From the NCBI RefSeq assembly GCF_014712225.1, contig NZ_JACXBW010000007.1, positions 186,001 through 250,000 of the forward strand: a DNA stretch of 64,000 nucleotides. The letters are read 5' to 3'. This DNA comes from Pseudarthrobacter sulfonivorans. Its GTDB lineage: Bacteria > Actinomycetota > Actinomycetes > Actinomycetales > Micrococcaceae. Below, in pieces: positions 17,024 to 27,564 of the stretch (its first letter is position 1; each line of letters opens with the position of its first letter). Both the position numbers and the translations under genes were made by a program. Under the pieces are notes generated by a model that did not search any database, was not told the origin of the DNA, and worked only from the letters and a program-made list of their open reading frames with translations.

Positions 17024-17167
17024 CAATGACCTCCTGGACGGTGCCGCCGGCGGCGCCGCGGTTGATTCCCAATCTACCGGCCCGGACGCAGCGCACTCCT
17101 GCTGGCTGCGCCATGCCGGGAGGGCGTTGAACAGGACAAACCTAGTTCAATAGGGGAATATATAACT

Positions 17168-17842
17168 ATGAAGGCACGCATTCTGGTAGTTGATGATGAC
17201 GAAGCGCTGGCCGAAATGATTGGAATTGTTCTGCGCAATGACGGCTTTGATCCCGTCTTCTGCGCTGACGGCGGCCAGGCCCTTGACGTTTTCCGTTCAT
17301 CGAAGCCGGACCTCGTGCTGCTTGACCTCATGCTTCCCGGAGTGGACGGCATAGAGGTCTGCCGGCAGATCCGTTCTGAGTCGGACGTGCCCATCGTGAT
17401 GCTTACCGCCAAATCCGACACGTCCGACGTCGTCCGCGGGCTCGAGTCCGGGGCCGACGATTATGTGCCCAAACCGTTTAAGCCCGCTGAGTTGGTTGCC
17501 CGTGTCCGGGCCCGCCTGCGTCCCGGTGACCAGAAGGCGCCCGAAACGCTGCGGATCGCTGACATCACCATCGATGTTGCCGGCCACACGGTGAAGCGCG
17601 CCGACGAACGCATTTCGCTGACGCCCCTGGAATTCGACCTCCTGGTGGCGCTGGCGCGGAAGCCGTGGCAGGTGTTCACCCGCGAGTTGCTGCTGGAACA
17701 GGTCTGGGGCTACCGCCACGCTGCAGACACCCGGCTGGTCAACGTCCACGTACAGCGGCTCCGGTCCAAGATTGAGCGGGACCCGGAAGCCCCGGAAGTT
17801 GTATTGACGGTTCGTGGTGTCGGCTACAAAGCAGGTTCCTGA
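17168..17842 (+). CDS. mtrA: Two-component response regulator MtrA
   Basis: A 224-residue OmpR-class regulator. The receiver domain (about 4-118) has the acidic pair near residue 10, phospho-acceptor Asp53 in LVLLDLMLPG, MLTAKSD and the conserved Lys in DYVPKPFKPAELVARV. The DNA-binding winged helix (about 130-224) has LTPLEFDLLVALARKPWQVFTRELLLEQVWGY and VNVHVQRLRSKIE. MtrA controls cell division, peptidoglycan hydrolases and osmotic response in actinobacteria. AGGGGAA precedes the ATG. It overlaps mtrB by 29 bp, and lpqB follows, the conserved mtrAB-lpqB order. Confidence 0.96.
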   Translation: MKARILVVDDDEALAEMIGIVLRNDGFDPVFCADGGQALDVFRSSKPDLVLLDLMLPGVDGIEVCRQIRSESDVPIVMLTAKSDTSDVVRGLESGADDYVPKPFKPAELVARVRARLRPGDQKAPETLRIADITIDVAGHTVKRADERISLTPLEFDLLVALARKPWQVFTRELLLEQVWGYRHAADTRLVNVHVQRLRSKIERDPEAPEVVLTVRGVGYKAGS

Positions 17843-19790
17843 GTCCTCGGGACCAGAAGGCGCCCACGCCCCGGACCAGGCCGCGGCCAAAGGGCCCGAA
17901 CACACTGACGCGCTGGCCGCGGAGCTGGCGGCGTTGCCTTTCCGTGCGCGGATCTGGCGGCGCCGTGGAATCATCGTCGGAGTCCGGGTGGCGCGCCTCG
18001 TCCGCGTCGGGCTGAGCAGTTTCTTCCCGGCTTTGCGCTATCTGGGACGTTCCCTGCATCAGCGCTGGCGCCGGTCCCTGCAGTTCCGGACAGTCCTCAC
18101 CACCCTCCTGCTGGCCGTGACATCCTTCGGCGCCGTGGGTGCCTACCTTTCCAACCAGATCGCCAATAACCTGTTCCAGGAGCGGCTGACCCAGGCTGAA
18201 TCCGAGACCCGCTACAACGTCAAGCAGGTGCAGGAGACGTTCGACGGCGCCCAGGTCACCGACCAGTCCAGCGTCATCACGCTGGTGTACGACACCCTGA
18301 ACGCCGTGGAGGGCCGCGGCTCCGTCATCCAGCGGCGCTACGTCTTCGAAGCCAAGCCTGAGCAGACCAAACCCAGGAACCGATGGGTGGAGTCGCGGGC
18401 ATCAGACCAGCTGACCGTCAGCGTCATCCCGCCCGACCTGCGCAAGGCCGTCCAGGATTCCGGCAAGGACCAGTACTGGGCATCCACCGTGATTCCCGTG
18501 GGTACCGAGGACAGGCCAGGCATCGCCGTGGGCAACCTGGTGACCTTCAATGGGACCGTGTACGAGCTGTACCTGATTTACGACCTCAACACCGCGCAGC
18601 AGACACTTGACGAAATCCAGGGCGTCCTCCTGGCCGGCGGAGCCGTGCTGGTGCTGATGATCGGGGCCATTGCTTGGTACGTCACCCGCAACGTGGTCAG
18701 CCCGGTCAGCCACGCGGCCCTGGTGTCCGAGAAGCTCGCGGCCGGGCAGCTACAGGAGCGCATGGTGGTCAAAGGTGAGGACGAAGTGGCCCGCCTCGGT
18801 GCGTCGTTCAACCACATGGCCGCCAGCCTCCAGGAACAGATCACGCAGCTGGCCACGCTGTCCCAGATGCAGCAGCGGTTTGTCTCCGATGTTTCTCACG
18901 AACTGCGGACCCCGCTGACCACCGTGCGGATGGCCGCCGAGGTGCTTTACGACGCCCGCCACGACTTCGACCCCATCAACAAGCGCTCAGCGGAACTTCT
19001 CTACAACCAGGTGGAGCGGTTCCAATCCCTGCTGGCGGACCTCCTTGAGATTTCCCGTTTCGACGCCGGCGTGGCCATGCTCGACGCCGAGCCCGAGGAC
19101 ATCGTGCAGGTCATCGCGCATGTCATTGAGGGAGCAACTCCTGTGGCAGCGGAATACGGCTCGGAAATCATCCTGCGTGCACCCGCCGGCGGCATCGTGG
19201 CGGAGATGGACGCCAGGCGGATTGACAGGATCCTGCGGAACCTCATCCTGAATGCGGTGGAGCACGGGGAGGGCAGGCCGGTCATTGTTACTGTCGCGGC
19301 CAACCAGACGGCCGTGGGGGTGGCTGTCCGGGACCAGGGGATCGGCATGACGCCGGCCGAAGCTGCCCGTGTGTTTGACCGGTTCTGGCGGGCGGATCCT
19401 GCCCGCGCCCGGACCACCGGAGGCAGCGGCCTGGGCTTGTCCATCGCCATGGAGGACACCAAGCTCCACAACGGCTGGCTGCAGGCGTGGGGCAACAAGG
19501 GCAGCGGGTCCAATTTCCGGCTGACCGTCCCCTTGCGCCAGGGCGAGGAGATCGACCGTTCGCCGGTCCAGCTTGAACCGGGGGACATCGTCCTGCCGGA
19601 CGGACAGCACGATAAGAACATTTTGGTTCTTGGACCTGGATCTGGACCCGGACCCGGACCTGGTCCTGGTCCCGCTTCCGGGACGGACGAGAGTGTCGCG
19701 GAAGCCAGCAGCCCAGGCGGCAGGACAGCGCCAGGCGCCGCCAACGCCGGCGCCGCGGCCGGGGCCACCTCGACGAAGGACCATTCATGA
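17814..19790 (+). CDS. mtrB: Sensor histidine kinase MtrB
   Basis: A 658-residue membrane kinase. A basic cytoplasmic N-terminus leads to membrane segment 1 ([19 protein letters not shown]), an extracytoplasmic sensor region, and segment 2 ([21 protein letters not shown]). A HAMP domain follows, then the HisKA box [17 protein letters not shown] with phosphorylated His362, and the ATPase domain with [12 protein letters not shown] (N box), VRDQGIGM and [13 protein letters not shown] (G boxes). It phosphorylates MtrA. The GTG start lies inside mtrA. The C-terminus carries an unusual Gly-Pro repeat and an Ala/Gly-rich tail after the kinase fold, absent from the core domain architecture. Confidence 0.95.
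   Translation: MVSATKQVPESSGPEGAHAPDQAAAKGPEHTDALAAELAALPFRARIWRRRGIIVGVRVARLVRVGLSSFFPALRYLGRSLHQRWRRSLQFRTVLTTLLLAVTSFGAVGAYLSNQIANNLFQERLTQAESETRYNVKQVQETFDGAQVTDQSSVITLVYDTLNAVEGRGSVIQRRYVFEAKPEQTKPRNRWVESRASDQLTVSVIPPDLRKAVQDSGKDQYWASTVIPVGTEDRPGIAVGNLVTFNGTVYELYLIYDLNTAQQTLDEIQGVLLAGGAVLVLMIGAIAWYVTRNVVSPVSHAALVSEKLAAGQLQERMVVKGEDEVARLGASFNHMAASLQEQITQLATLSQMQQRFVSDVSHELRTPLTTVRMAAEVLYDARHDFDPINKRSAELLYNQVERFQSLLADLLEISRFDAGVAMLDAEPEDIVQVIAHVIEGATPVAAEYGSEIILRAPAGGIVAEMDARRIDRILRNLILNAVEHGEGRPVIVTVAANQTAVGVAVRDQGIGMTPAEAARVFDRFWRADPARARTTGGSGLGLSIAMEDTKLHNGWLQAWGNKGSGSNFRLTVPLRQGEEIDRSPVQLEPGDIVLPDGQHDKNILVLGPGSGPGPGPGPGPASGTDESVAEASSPGGRTAPGAANAGAAAGATSTKDHS
19632..19673 (+). repeat. 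Gly-Pro coding repeat in mtrB
   Basis: A degenerate hexamer repeat of the form GGACCN encodes alternating Gly-Pro (one Gly-Ser) dipeptides in the MtrB tail. Such slippage-prone DNA may vary in copy number between strains. Confidence 0.7.
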
Positions 19791-21517
19791 CACGAACAGA
19801 CATGACCGGTCCCGCGAAGCGCGGGCTGCTCAGAGCCTTGATTCTCCTCGTGGTGATGTTCCTCCTTGCCTCGTGTGCCCGTATCCCCACCTCGGGACCT
19901 GTGGGAAAGAGCGAGGAAGGCAGTGCAGGCAATGTGAATGCCCCGGTGTTCCTGCCGGCCGCTCCGCAGGCCGGTGCAACTCCGGAGAACATCATCGATT
20001 ATTTCTACCGTGCAGGCACCGGGTATGAGGGGGACTATGCGGTTGCCCGTGAGTACTTGACCCAGGCCGCATCCGTATCGTGGAAACCCGACCAGCGGGC
20101 CCTGGTGTACCGCTCAGCGACCGTGGTGGAGACCGGCGTCGAAAACGTCTACAACTACCAGCTGGACGTGGCCTACACCGTGGATGTCGACGGCATTGCC
20201 ACGCAGTCTCCGGAAGGAACCATCGAGAACATTCCGGTGACGCTCACCCAAGTGGACGGTGAGTGGCGGATTTCGGCCATCCCCAACGGGACGGCCATCC
20301 CGGAGGAGACGTTCAAGGTCATCTACGGTGCCTACCCCATCTACTTCTACGACCCCAGCTTTACGTATGCAGTTCCGGACGTCCGCTGGTTCATCAAGAA
20401 CAAGACCGTCAAGGCCATGACCAGCGCCCTGCTGGCCGGCCCCGCGCCGTATCTGCGCGGAGCCGTGGTGAGCGCGTTCCCGTCCGGCATGAAGCTGGCG
20501 CGCGAGTCCGTCCCGGTGGTGTCCGGGGCAGCCCAGGTGGACCTCTCCGCCAAGGAGCTCACCGAGGCGTCCACGGAGGACCGGCTCCGGATGCAGACTC
20601 AGCTGGCGCTCACCTTCCGCAGCCAGCCCGACGTCGTCAATGTTGAGCTGCGTGCCAACCAAGACCTGGTGCGGGTGGAAGACAACGGCTCCGTGCTGCC
20701 CCCTGTGCGGGACAAGAACGTGCCCGCACGGGAGATTGCCATCAGCGGCAACGAGCTGGTGCGTTACGAGAACAACAGGGTTTCCCCGCTCCCGGACATG
20801 CAGCCCGTGTCCTCGCTGGGCCCCCGCTACCCTGCCGAGTCACCGGTGTCCCAGACGGTCGCCTTCCTCAATGAAAGCCGGACGACGCTTTACAGCATGG
20901 TGCCCGGCCAGCCGGCACGCGCCCTGACAACCCGAAGCACCCTCACGCATCCCTCATTCAGCCTTCACGATTGGGTGTGGGCTGCGGGCCCCGGCGCGAC
21001 CGGCGGCACTGAGGTGGTGGCTTACAGGCCGGCCGGAGTGTCTGAGGGAGCGACCGTTCCCACTGTCACGATGACGCCGGCGTGGCTGGCCGGCAGGACC
21101 GTCAAGGATTTCAGGATCTCCCGCGAGGGCGTCCGTGCCCTGGTGATATCGGAACAGAGCGGCCAGACCAAGGTCCAGGTAACGGGAATCATCCGCAATG
21201 CTGACGGGACGCCCCGGGAATTGACCACCCCCATCACCCTCGTGACGGCAAGCAACCCGGAGCAGGGGGTCTGGGTCAGCGACACAACCGTTGCCGTGAT
21301 GAAGGGGTCCGCCAGCGCGAACGTCACCCCGGAACTGCTGTCCCTCACTTCCGGGCAACCCCAGCAGTTGGCTCCATGGCCCGGCCTGGTGTGGCTCAGC
21401 GCGGGCAACGGTCCCGAGGAAGTCTACGGACAGTCTGCCGAGGGAATCTTCCAGCGGCTGGGGAACGGCTGGTCGCCCCAGCTCAAGGGTCCCATCGATC
21501 CATCCTTCCCGGGGTAG
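19787..21517 (+). CDS. lpqB: Lipoprotein LpqB
   Basis: A 576-residue lipoprotein that modulates MtrB signalling in mycobacteria. The signal peptide ends in the lipobox LLASC with lipidated Cys30, and the mature protein begins with the family motif [11 protein letters not shown] GerMN-type domain follows (about 160-290, including [21 protein letters not shown] and [22 protein letters not shown]), then a beta-propeller-like C-terminal part. The ATG overlaps the mtrB stop (ATGA), so it is translationally coupled. It is expected to face outward, anchored to the membrane beside MtrB. Confidence 0.94.
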   Translation: MTRTDMTGPAKRGLLRALILLVVMFLLASCARIPTSGPVGKSEEGSAGNVNAPVFLPAAPQAGATPENIIDYFYRAGTGYEGDYAVAREYLTQAASVSWKPDQRALVYRSATVVETGVENVYNYQLDVAYTVDVDGIATQSPEGTIENIPVTLTQVDGEWRISAIPNGTAIPEETFKVIYGAYPIYFYDPSFTYAVPDVRWFIKNKTVKAMTSALLAGPAPYLRGAVVSAFPSGMKLARESVPVVSGAAQVDLSAKELTEASTEDRLRMQTQLALTFRSQPDVVNVELRANQDLVRVEDNGSVLPPVRDKNVPAREIAISGNELVRYENNRVSPLPDMQPVSSLGPRYPAESPVSQTVAFLNESRTTLYSMVPGQPARALTTRSTLTHPSFSLHDWVWAAGPGATGGTEVVAYRPAGVSEGATVPTVTMTPAWLAGRTVKDFRISREGVRALVISEQSGQTKVQVTGIIRNADGTPRELTTPITLVTASNPEQGVWVSDTTVAVMKGSASANVTPELLSLTSGQPQQLAPWPGLVWLSAGNGPEEVYGQSAEGIFQRLGNGWSPQLKGPIDPSFPG

Positions 21518-21550
21518 CAGTTCTCCACATAAGGCGCTTGGCAGATACCT

Positions 21551-22495
21551 TTGCTGCCGCGACCGGGTGAGCATGGAGGCGTGCGACATGAACACTCGAT
21601 CCGGCATCCGGCGGGCAGTCCCGCCAAAGCGGCGGCTGCCCCGGATCCGGACCTCCTGCCGCCCCTGCCGTCCGCCAAGCACCGCGGCGGGCAGCCCCGT
21701 ACGTGGTTGCGGGCCGCGGACCACGTTGCCGGCGCCGCGGCCGGGCTCCTGGCGCTTGCGGTCCCGGTGGACTGTGTCTGCTGCGGTGCAGAGGACCTGG
21801 CACTGTGCGTGGCCTGTGAGCGGCAGGTGCGGCTCCTGACCAGGCACCCGTTCAGGGCCGAGCAGCAGGCGCCGGCCCTGATGAACGTCGACGGCGGCAT
21901 CATCCTTCCGGTAGTCGCCGCCGGGGTGTATCGCGAGGAGTTAGCCCAGGGCCTGCTGTCGTTCAAGCGCCACGGCCAGCACCAACTCGGGGCAGTCTTT
22001 GCCAAGGGCCTGGGCCACGGCATTGCCGCAGCAGCGGCCGGGCTCGACGACGTCTGCCTGGTTCCGGTGCCCAGCAGCGCCGGCGCGTTCATCAAGCGGG
22101 GCTTCAGCCCTATCCACCTGCTGCTGTCCGCATGGCTGCACCTCCAGCACCAGGGCCGCACCCGCACCGGAGCGCAGATAGTGGACGTACTCAGGAAATC
22201 ACGGCGCCGAGCGGCTTTGCAGCAGCTTCCCGGCGGCCAGAAGGGCCTTGGAAGGGGAGCCAGGGCCGCTAGAGTCAGGGGGTCCATGAAGGTCCCGGGA
22301 CACAAGCGCAGGCAGGTCTCGGGACGCCGGTGCATCATCGTGGACGACGTCCTCACCACAGGCGCCACGCTTGCCGAAGCGGCCCACGCTCTGCACCTCA
22401 GCGGAGCCGTTGTTGCCGGTGCCGTGGTACTCGCGGCGACACGCCCGCCTGATTCAGCTGGGAGCGGAGCCGGTGCCCCGGGGGACGGCGGGTAG
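21551..22495 (+). CDS. ComF-family amidophosphoribosyltransferase-like protein
   Basis: A protein of up to 314 residues. The N-terminal cysteine pair region VDCVCCGAEDLALCVACERQ resembles the zinc ribbon of ComF. The middle part has GVYREELAQGLLSFKRHGQHQLG, and the C-terminus carries the phosphoribosyltransferase loop CIIVDDVLTTGATLAEAAHAL. ComF proteins act in DNA uptake in competent bacteria; in actinobacteria the role is unclear. The start is uncertain. TTG 21551 has no ribosome site, and GTG 21581 has GGAGG too close. GGAGG is well spaced only for an out-of-frame ATG at 21588. It follows lpqB, as in mycobacteria. Confidence 0.82.
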   Translation: MLPRPGEHGGVRHEHSIRHPAGSPAKAAAAPDPDLLPPLPSAKHRGGQPRTWLRAADHVAGAAAGLLALAVPVDCVCCGAEDLALCVACERQVRLLTRHPFRAEQQAPALMNVDGGIILPVVAAGVYREELAQGLLSFKRHGQHQLGAVFAKGLGHGIAAAAAGLDDVCLVPVPSSAGAFIKRGFSPIHLLLSAWLHLQHQGRTRTGAQIVDVLRKSRRRAALQQLPGGQKGLGRGARAARVRGSMKVPGHKRRQVSGRRCIIVDDVLTTGATLAEAAHALHLSGAVVAGAVVLAATRPPDSAGSGAGAPGDGG

Positions 22496-22682
22496 CCGCC
22501 CGTCTTAGAAAAAAATAAACGAATAAAGGATGAATAAGCGATGGCGATGAACTAACGTCGTTGATGGGTACCAAGAACAAGTTGTACCTTTCGATGGCGG
22601 CTCGGAAAGGGGCTCGACTGTCAATCAGATCGGCCTCCGGGAAGTGCCGTCGTCGTGTCACCGAAGTCATTTGGAGGGCACC

Positions 22683-23408
22683 ATGGAGTTTATGATCAGC
22701 GGACGCAATCTGACGGTCTCAGACCGATTCCGCGAATACGCCGGTGAGAAGATCGCGAAGATCGAGTCACTGGGCGACAAGGTCCAGCGGGTGGATGCGA
22801 AGGTGTCCAAAGAGACGAACGCACGCCAGACCGGCGACCAACTCACCGTTGAGGTAACTGTTCTGGGCCGCGGACCTGTGATCCGCGCGGAAGCCAGCGC
22901 CGCAGACAAATTCGCGGCATTTGATCTCGCCTACACCAAACTGCTTGAGCGCCTCCGCCGGGCCAAGGACCGCAAGAAGGTCCACCACGGCCGCCACACC
23001 CCCAAGGCAGTACGCGAAGCAACTGCTTCATTGGAGCCCGCCAGCACCAGTGAACCGCTTTATGTCGAGGCAAGCCATCGAAATGAACCGCAGGCAGCGC
23101 CTGCCGAATCATCGCCTTATGACCTCGAAAACGACATTCCTGCAGGGGACTCCCCGGTGCTGATCCGGCGCAAGGTTTTCCCCGCTGCCTCCCTTAGCCT
23201 CGACGACGCCGTAGACAATATGGAGCTCGTGGGCCACGATTTCTACCTGTTTGTCGACAAAGCCACCAACACACCCTCCGTGGTCTACCGCCGCCGCGGC
23301 TGGACGTACGGGGTCATCACCCTCGACCACGAATGCGAACCTGGGGACACCGTTGTCGAAGAGAAGATTCTTGCTTACCGTTCCGACGATCAGGCTGCGA
23401 AAGTCTAG
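22683..23408 (+). CDS. hpf: Ribosome hibernation-promoting factor, long form
   Basis: A 241-residue long-form HPF. Residues 1-100 form the S30AE/RaiA domain (MISGRNLTVSDRFREYAGEKIAKIE; AYTKLLERLRRAKDRKKVHHG) that binds the 30S decoding region. A linker precedes the C-terminal dimerisation domain (VLIRRKVFPAASLSLDDAVDNM; FYLFVDKATNTPSVVYRRRGWTYGVI), which drives 100S ribosome dimers in stationary phase. The ATG at 22683 has GGAGGG 4 nt upstream and gives the normal family N-terminus. The 187 bp before it are AT-richer and probably hold its promoter, though I cannot place it confidently. Confidence 0.95.
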   Translation: MEFMISGRNLTVSDRFREYAGEKIAKIESLGDKVQRVDAKVSKETNARQTGDQLTVEVTVLGRGPVIRAEASAADKFAAFDLAYTKLLERLRRAKDRKKVHHGRHTPKAVREATASLEPASTSEPLYVEASHRNEPQAAPAESSPYDLENDIPAGDSPVLIRRKVFPAASLSLDDAVDNMELVGHDFYLFVDKATNTPSVVYRRRGWTYGVITLDHECEPGDTVVEEKILAYRSDDQAAKV

Positions 23409-23440
23409 GGTGGTTCCCACCCGCCAATGAAGGGACTGAT

Positions 23441-24709
23441 GTGCCAGCAACGCTGAGCCTTGACCAGGCCCGGCGGATCGCACTGGCAGCACAGGGACTC
23501 GAGAAAGGACGGCCCGCCGGCCCCGTGACCTCACGGGCGGTGGGCCGTACCTTTGCCCGGCTCCAACTGGTCCAGATCGACTCCGTCAATGTGCTGTCCC
23601 GAAGTCACTTCCTTCCCTTCTTTTCGAGACTGGGAAACTACGACCGCACCATCCTGCAGCGGATGTCCGGAACGCACCCCCGGCGCATGATGGAGTACTG
23701 GGCGCACGAGGCCAGCTTCATCCGGCCGGAACTCTTTCAGGACCTCGTCCTGTGGCAGAAACGCCCGTGGGTGGGTGCCGCAGCGCTGGACCCGGCGCTA
23801 CGCGAAGGGGTGACCGGGAAAATCCTTGATGTCCTGGCCGCCGGAAAGCCCCTGACGGCAGCGGAACTGACCGCGAAAATCGGGCATGTCGAGGACCGTC
23901 GGACCGAGAACTGGGGATGGAACTGGAATGCCGTCAAACGGGTTCTCGAGCACCTCTTCGAGGACGGCCTGATCTCTGCGGCGTCCAGGAGCGAGCAGTT
24001 CGAGCGCAGATATGCACTCACCGAACGGGTCCTGCCCGACCGTTCGGCGTTGGCGGAGAGTCAGCGGGACCCCGTGGACGCCCTGCGCCGCCTCCTCGAC
24101 GCAGCCGCGCAGGCGCACGGTATTGGCACCGTGCGCTGCTTCGCTGACTACTTCCGCACTCCGGTCAAGGCTGCGGCCGCCGCCGTCGACCATCTCGTCA
24201 GTACCGGAAGGCTGGAACCTGTCACCGTGGCGGGGTGGGACCGGAAGGTCTTCCTGCACGCGGATGCCAGGCTGCCGCGGCGGGCTGAGGGACGGGCGTT
24301 GTTGAGCCCTTTCGATTCGCTGGTGTTCGAGCGGCGCAGGCTTGAGGAGTTGTTTGGCTTTCACTACCGGATCGAAATTTACACACCCGAGCATTTACGG
24401 CGCTACGGGTACTACGTTCTGCCGTTCCTACTCGGGGACAGGATCGTGGCGCGCGTGGACCTGAAGGCGGACCGTGCGGCCGGGAAGCTCCTGGTCAGGT
24501 CAGCGCACGGGGAGCAGGACGCGCCGCCGGGGACCGCCGTCGAACTCTCCGAAGAGCTGGAGCTCATGGCCGAATGGCTCGGATTGGGGGACATTGCGGT
24601 CAGCCCGGTGGGGGGCCTGGCCGGGCCACTTACGGCGGCCCTCCGCCGCCGTGGTGGGCCGATCCGCTCTCAGGGAACAGCGGCAACGTGGCCAGCGTCT
24701 CTCCCGTAG
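23441..24709 (+). CDS. YcaQ/AlkZ-like winged-helix DNA glycosylase family protein
   Basis: A protein of about 422 residues of the winged-helix family that includes E. coli YcaQ (AlkX), which unhooks interstrand crosslinks and N-alkylpurines. Visible motifs are ARLQLVQIDSVNVLSRSHFLPFFSRLG with the catalytic-type Q-x-D (QID), MMEYWAHEASFI, a winged-helix segment WNWNAVKRVLEHLFEDGLI, and LLSPFDSLVFERRRLEELFGFHYRIEIYTP. The GTG at 23441 has AAGGGA upstream. A longer reading back to 23333 would overlap hpf and is rejected. The TAG stop begins a TAGACT box likely used by secA. Confidence 0.85.
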   Translation: MPATLSLDQARRIALAAQGLEKGRPAGPVTSRAVGRTFARLQLVQIDSVNVLSRSHFLPFFSRLGNYDRTILQRMSGTHPRRMMEYWAHEASFIRPELFQDLVLWQKRPWVGAAALDPALREGVTGKILDVLAAGKPLTAAELTAKIGHVEDRRTENWGWNWNAVKRVLEHLFEDGLISAASRSEQFERRYALTERVLPDRSALAESQRDPVDALRRLLDAAAQAHGIGTVRCFADYFRTPVKAAAAAVDHLVSTGRLEPVTVAGWDRKVFLHADARLPRRAEGRALLSPFDSLVFERRRLEELFGFHYRIEIYTPEHLRRYGYYVLPFLLGDRIVARVDLKADRAAGKLLVRSAHGEQDAPPGTAVELSEELELMAEWLGLGDIAVSPVGGLAGPLTAALRRRGGPIRSQGTAATWPASLP

Positions 24710-24712
24710 ACT
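24707..24712 (+). promoter_or_regulatory. Probable -10 box for secA
   Basis: TAGACT lies 44 bp before the secA GTG and contains the TAG stop codon of the preceding gene. The resulting leader would carry a GGGAG ribosome site. The -35 is weak. Confidence 0.4.
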
Positions 24713-24756
24713 AAAAACGCCAGAATTCGGCAGCATCAGACTGGGAGTATCTTCAC

Positions 24757-27495
24757 GTGGCATCACTTATCGAAAAACTTCTCCGTACGGGTGACAAAAA
24801 AACCCTGCGGCAACTTCGGAACTATGCCGACTCCATCAATGCTCTCGAAGAATCGTTCCAAACCTTCACGGACGCGGAACTCCGCGAGGAAACCGACCGC
24901 CTCCGCGCCCGCCACCAGGACGGTGAGCAGCTGGACGATCTGCTGCCGGAGGCCTTCGCTGCCGTGCGTGAGGCATCATCGCGCACGTTGGGCATGCGCC
25001 ACTTCGACGTCCAGTTGATGGGTGGCGCTGCCCTCCACCTGGGCAACATCGCCGAAATGAAGACCGGTGAAGGCAAGACCCTCGTGGCGACCGCGCCGGC
25101 TTACCTCAACGCCCTCACCGGCAACGGCGTCCACGTGATCACCGTGAACGATTACCTCGCCGAATACCAGTCGGACCTGATGGGCAGGGTCTACCGATTC
25201 CTCGGCCTCACCAGCGGCTGCATCCTCTCCAACCAGGATCCCGCGGTGCGGCGGCAGATGTACGCCGCGGACATCACGTATGGCACCAACAACGAATTCG
25301 GCTTCGACTACCTGCGCGACAACATGGCGTGGGACAAGTCAGAACTGGTGCAGCGCGGCCACAACTTCGCCATCGTCGATGAGGTTGACTCCATCCTGAT
25401 CGACGAAGCGCGCACGCCGCTGATTATTTCCGGCCCCGCCCAGGGCGATACCAACCGCTGGTACAGCGAATTCGCCAAGGTGGTCCAGCGCCTGAAATTG
25501 GGCGAAGACTACGAGGCCGATGAGAAGAAGCGCACGGTCGGCGTCCTGGAGAGCGGCATCGAAAAGGTGGAGGACTACCTGGGCATCCAGAACCTCTACG
25601 AGTCCGCGAACACCCCGCTGATCGGCTTCCTGAACAACGCCATCAAGGCCAAGGAACTTTTCAAGCGCGACAAGGACTACGTCATCCTCGACGGCGAAGT
25701 GCTCATTGTTGACGAGCACACCGGACGTATTCTCGCCGGCCGCCGCTACAACGAGGGCATGCACCAGGCCATTGAGGCGAAGGAGGCCGTGGAGATCAAG
25801 GCCGAAAACCAGACCCTCGCCACGGTGACGCTCCAGAACTATTTCCGCATGTATTCCAAACTCTCCGGTATGACCGGCACGGCCGAGACCGAGGCCGCCG
25901 AGTTCATGAGCACCTACAAGCTGGGCGTTGTGGCCATCCCCACCAACCGGGACATGCAGCGCATTGACCAGTCGGACCTCGTCTACAAGAACGAGACCGT
26001 CAAGTTCGACGCCGTGGTGCAGGACATCGCCGAACGCCATGAACAGGGGCAGCCGGTCCTGGTGGGCACCACCAGCGTTGAAAAGAGCGAATACCTGTCC
26101 CGGTTGCTCGCCAAGGAAGGCATCCGGCACGAGGTCCTGAACGCCAAGAACCACGCCCGTGAAGCCGCCATCGTGGCGCAGGCCGGGCGCAAGGGTGCTG
26201 TCACGGTGGCCACCAACATGGCAGGCCGCGGCACTGACATCATGCTGGGCGGCAACGCCGAGTTCACGGCGGTGGCCGAACTGGCCAAGCGCGGGCTGGA
26301 TCCAGAGGAAAACTCCGACGAGTATGAGGCCGCCTGGCCTGCCGCCCTGGAAGCGGCCAAGCAGGCCGTCAAGGACGAACACGAAGAAGTGCTGAACACC
26401 GGCGGCCTTTACGTCCTGGGTACGGAACGTCACGAATCCCGGCGCATCGACAACCAGCTTCGCGGCCGCTCCGGCCGCCAGGGCGATCCCGGCGAGTCAC
26501 GCTTCTACCTTTCGCTGACCGATGACCTGATGCGGCTCTTCAACTCAGGTGCCGCCGAACGCCTGATGAACAGCTCCGTCCCGGACGACGTCGCGTTGGA
26601 ATCCAAACTTGTCTCCCGCGCCATCGCGTCGGCGCAGGGCCAGGTGGAGGGCCGCAACGCAGAGCAGCGCAAGAACGTGCTGAAGTACGACGACGTCCTG
26701 AACCGCCAGCGCGAAGCCATCTACGGTGATCGGCGCCGGATCCTGGAAGGCGACGACCTGCACGAGAAGGTCCAGTTCTTCATTGAGGACACCATCACCG
26801 CCCTGATTGACTCGGCAACGGCCGAAGGCAACGGTGACGATTGGGACTTCACCCAGCTGTGGACCAACCTGAAGACGCTGTACCCCGTCAGCGTCACCCC
26901 GGAGGAGATCCTCGAGGAAGCCGGCGGCAAGTCCCGGCTCACCGTTGAATTCCTCAAGGAGGAGCTGCTCTCCGACGCCCGCCTGGTCTACCAGGCACGG
27001 GAAGAGACCATCGGCTCCGAGAGCATGCGTGAGCTGGAACGCCGGGTGGTGCTTTCTGTAATCGGCCGCAAATGGCAGGAACATCTCTACGAGATGGACT
27101 ACCTCAAGGAAGGCATCGGCCTGCGGGCCATGGCCCAGCGCGACCCGTTGGTGGAGTACCAGCGCGAGGGCTTCACCATGTTCCAGGCCATGATGGAGGC
27201 CATCCGCGAAGAGAGCGTCGGCTTCCTGTACAACCTCGAGGTTGATGTTACCCCGGCGCAGGACGTTGTCGTGGCCGACGCCGCCGGTGGCCATACGGAG
27301 CATGTCGAACCCCAGATCCGCGCCGCTGGCCTGGAAGCGCCGGAGAAGCCGGCGCAGCTGCAGTACACCGCCCCTGGCGAGGACGGAGCCACCCAGACCC
27401 GCGTTGAAGGCCGCGCGTCGTCACGGTCCGGCAACCCCGCCAAGGCAGCATCGCAGGATGCTGCAAAGCGGCAGGCAAAGAAGAAGCGCCGCTGA
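24757..27495 (+). CDS. secA: Preprotein translocase ATPase SecA (SecA1)
   Basis: A 912-residue motor that drives unfolded precursors through SecYEG. Signatures include Walker [22 protein letters not shown], the Walker B/DEVD region [22 protein letters not shown], the preprotein crosslinking domain, NBD2 with [20 protein letters not shown] and [22 protein letters not shown], and the helical scaffold ([20 protein letters not shown]). The size and the GGNAEF-type region fit the essential SecA1 rather than accessory SecA2. The C-terminus ends in a Lys/Arg tail without the CxCxSG zinc motif. The start is GTG; a strong terminator follows. Confidence 0.97.
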   Translation: MASLIEKLLRTGDKKTLRQLRNYADSINALEESFQTFTDAELREETDRLRARHQDGEQLDDLLPEAFAAVREASSRTLGMRHFDVQLMGGAALHLGNIAEMKTGEGKTLVATAPAYLNALTGNGVHVITVNDYLAEYQSDLMGRVYRFLGLTSGCILSNQDPAVRRQMYAADITYGTNNEFGFDYLRDNMAWDKSELVQRGHNFAIVDEVDSILIDEARTPLIISGPAQGDTNRWYSEFAKVVQRLKLGEDYEADEKKRTVGVLESGIEKVEDYLGIQNLYESANTPLIGFLNNAIKAKELFKRDKDYVILDGEVLIVDEHTGRILAGRRYNEGMHQAIEAKEAVEIKAENQTLATVTLQNYFRMYSKLSGMTGTAETEAAEFMSTYKLGVVAIPTNRDMQRIDQSDLVYKNETVKFDAVVQDIAERHEQGQPVLVGTTSVEKSEYLSRLLAKEGIRHEVLNAKNHAREAAIVAQAGRKGAVTVATNMAGRGTDIMLGGNAEFTAVAELAKRGLDPEENSDEYEAAWPAALEAAKQAVKDEHEEVLNTGGLYVLGTERHESRRIDNQLRGRSGRQGDPGESRFYLSLTDDLMRLFNSGAAERLMNSSVPDDVALESKLVSRAIASAQGQVEGRNAEQRKNVLKYDDVLNRQREAIYGDRRRILEGDDLHEKVQFFIEDTITALIDSATAEGNGDDWDFTQLWTNLKTLYPVSVTPEEILEEAGGKSRLTVEFLKEELLSDARLVYQAREETIGSESMRELERRVVLSVIGRKWQEHLYEMDYLKEGIGLRAMAQRDPLVEYQREGFTMFQAMMEAIREESVGFLYNLEVDVTPAQDVVVADAAGGHTEHVEPQIRAAGLEAPEKPAQLQYTAPGEDGATQTRVEGRASSRSGNPAKAASQDAAKRQAKKKRR

Positions 27496-27511
27496 CCGCG
27501 GCGTAAAAACA

Positions 27512-27545
27512 GGAAGTGCCCGGAGCGTTAGCTCCGGGCACTTCC
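27512..27545. terminator. Bidirectional terminator between secA and the Rv3235-like gene
   Basis: GGAAGTGCCCGGAGC (27512-27526) and GCTCCGGGCACTTCC (27531-27545) form a perfect 15-bp stem with a GTTA loop. A-rich sequence lies before and T-rich after, so it can stop transcription from both convergent genes. Confidence 0.85.
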
Positions 27546-27564
27546 ACTTTTGCCCGCATACGCC

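Noticed and set aside
21588..21839. An out-of-frame ATG with an ideal GGAGG at the start of the ComF-like gene
   Set aside because: Its product is Arg/Ser/Pro-rich and stops early, whereas the overlapping frame carries the ComF cysteine and phosphoribosyltransferase motifs. A frameshift in ComF is possible but unsupported.
22567..22588. GGTAC...GTACC inverted repeat upstream of hpf
   Set aside because: Only five outer base pairs match and the centre does not, so it is no better than chance.
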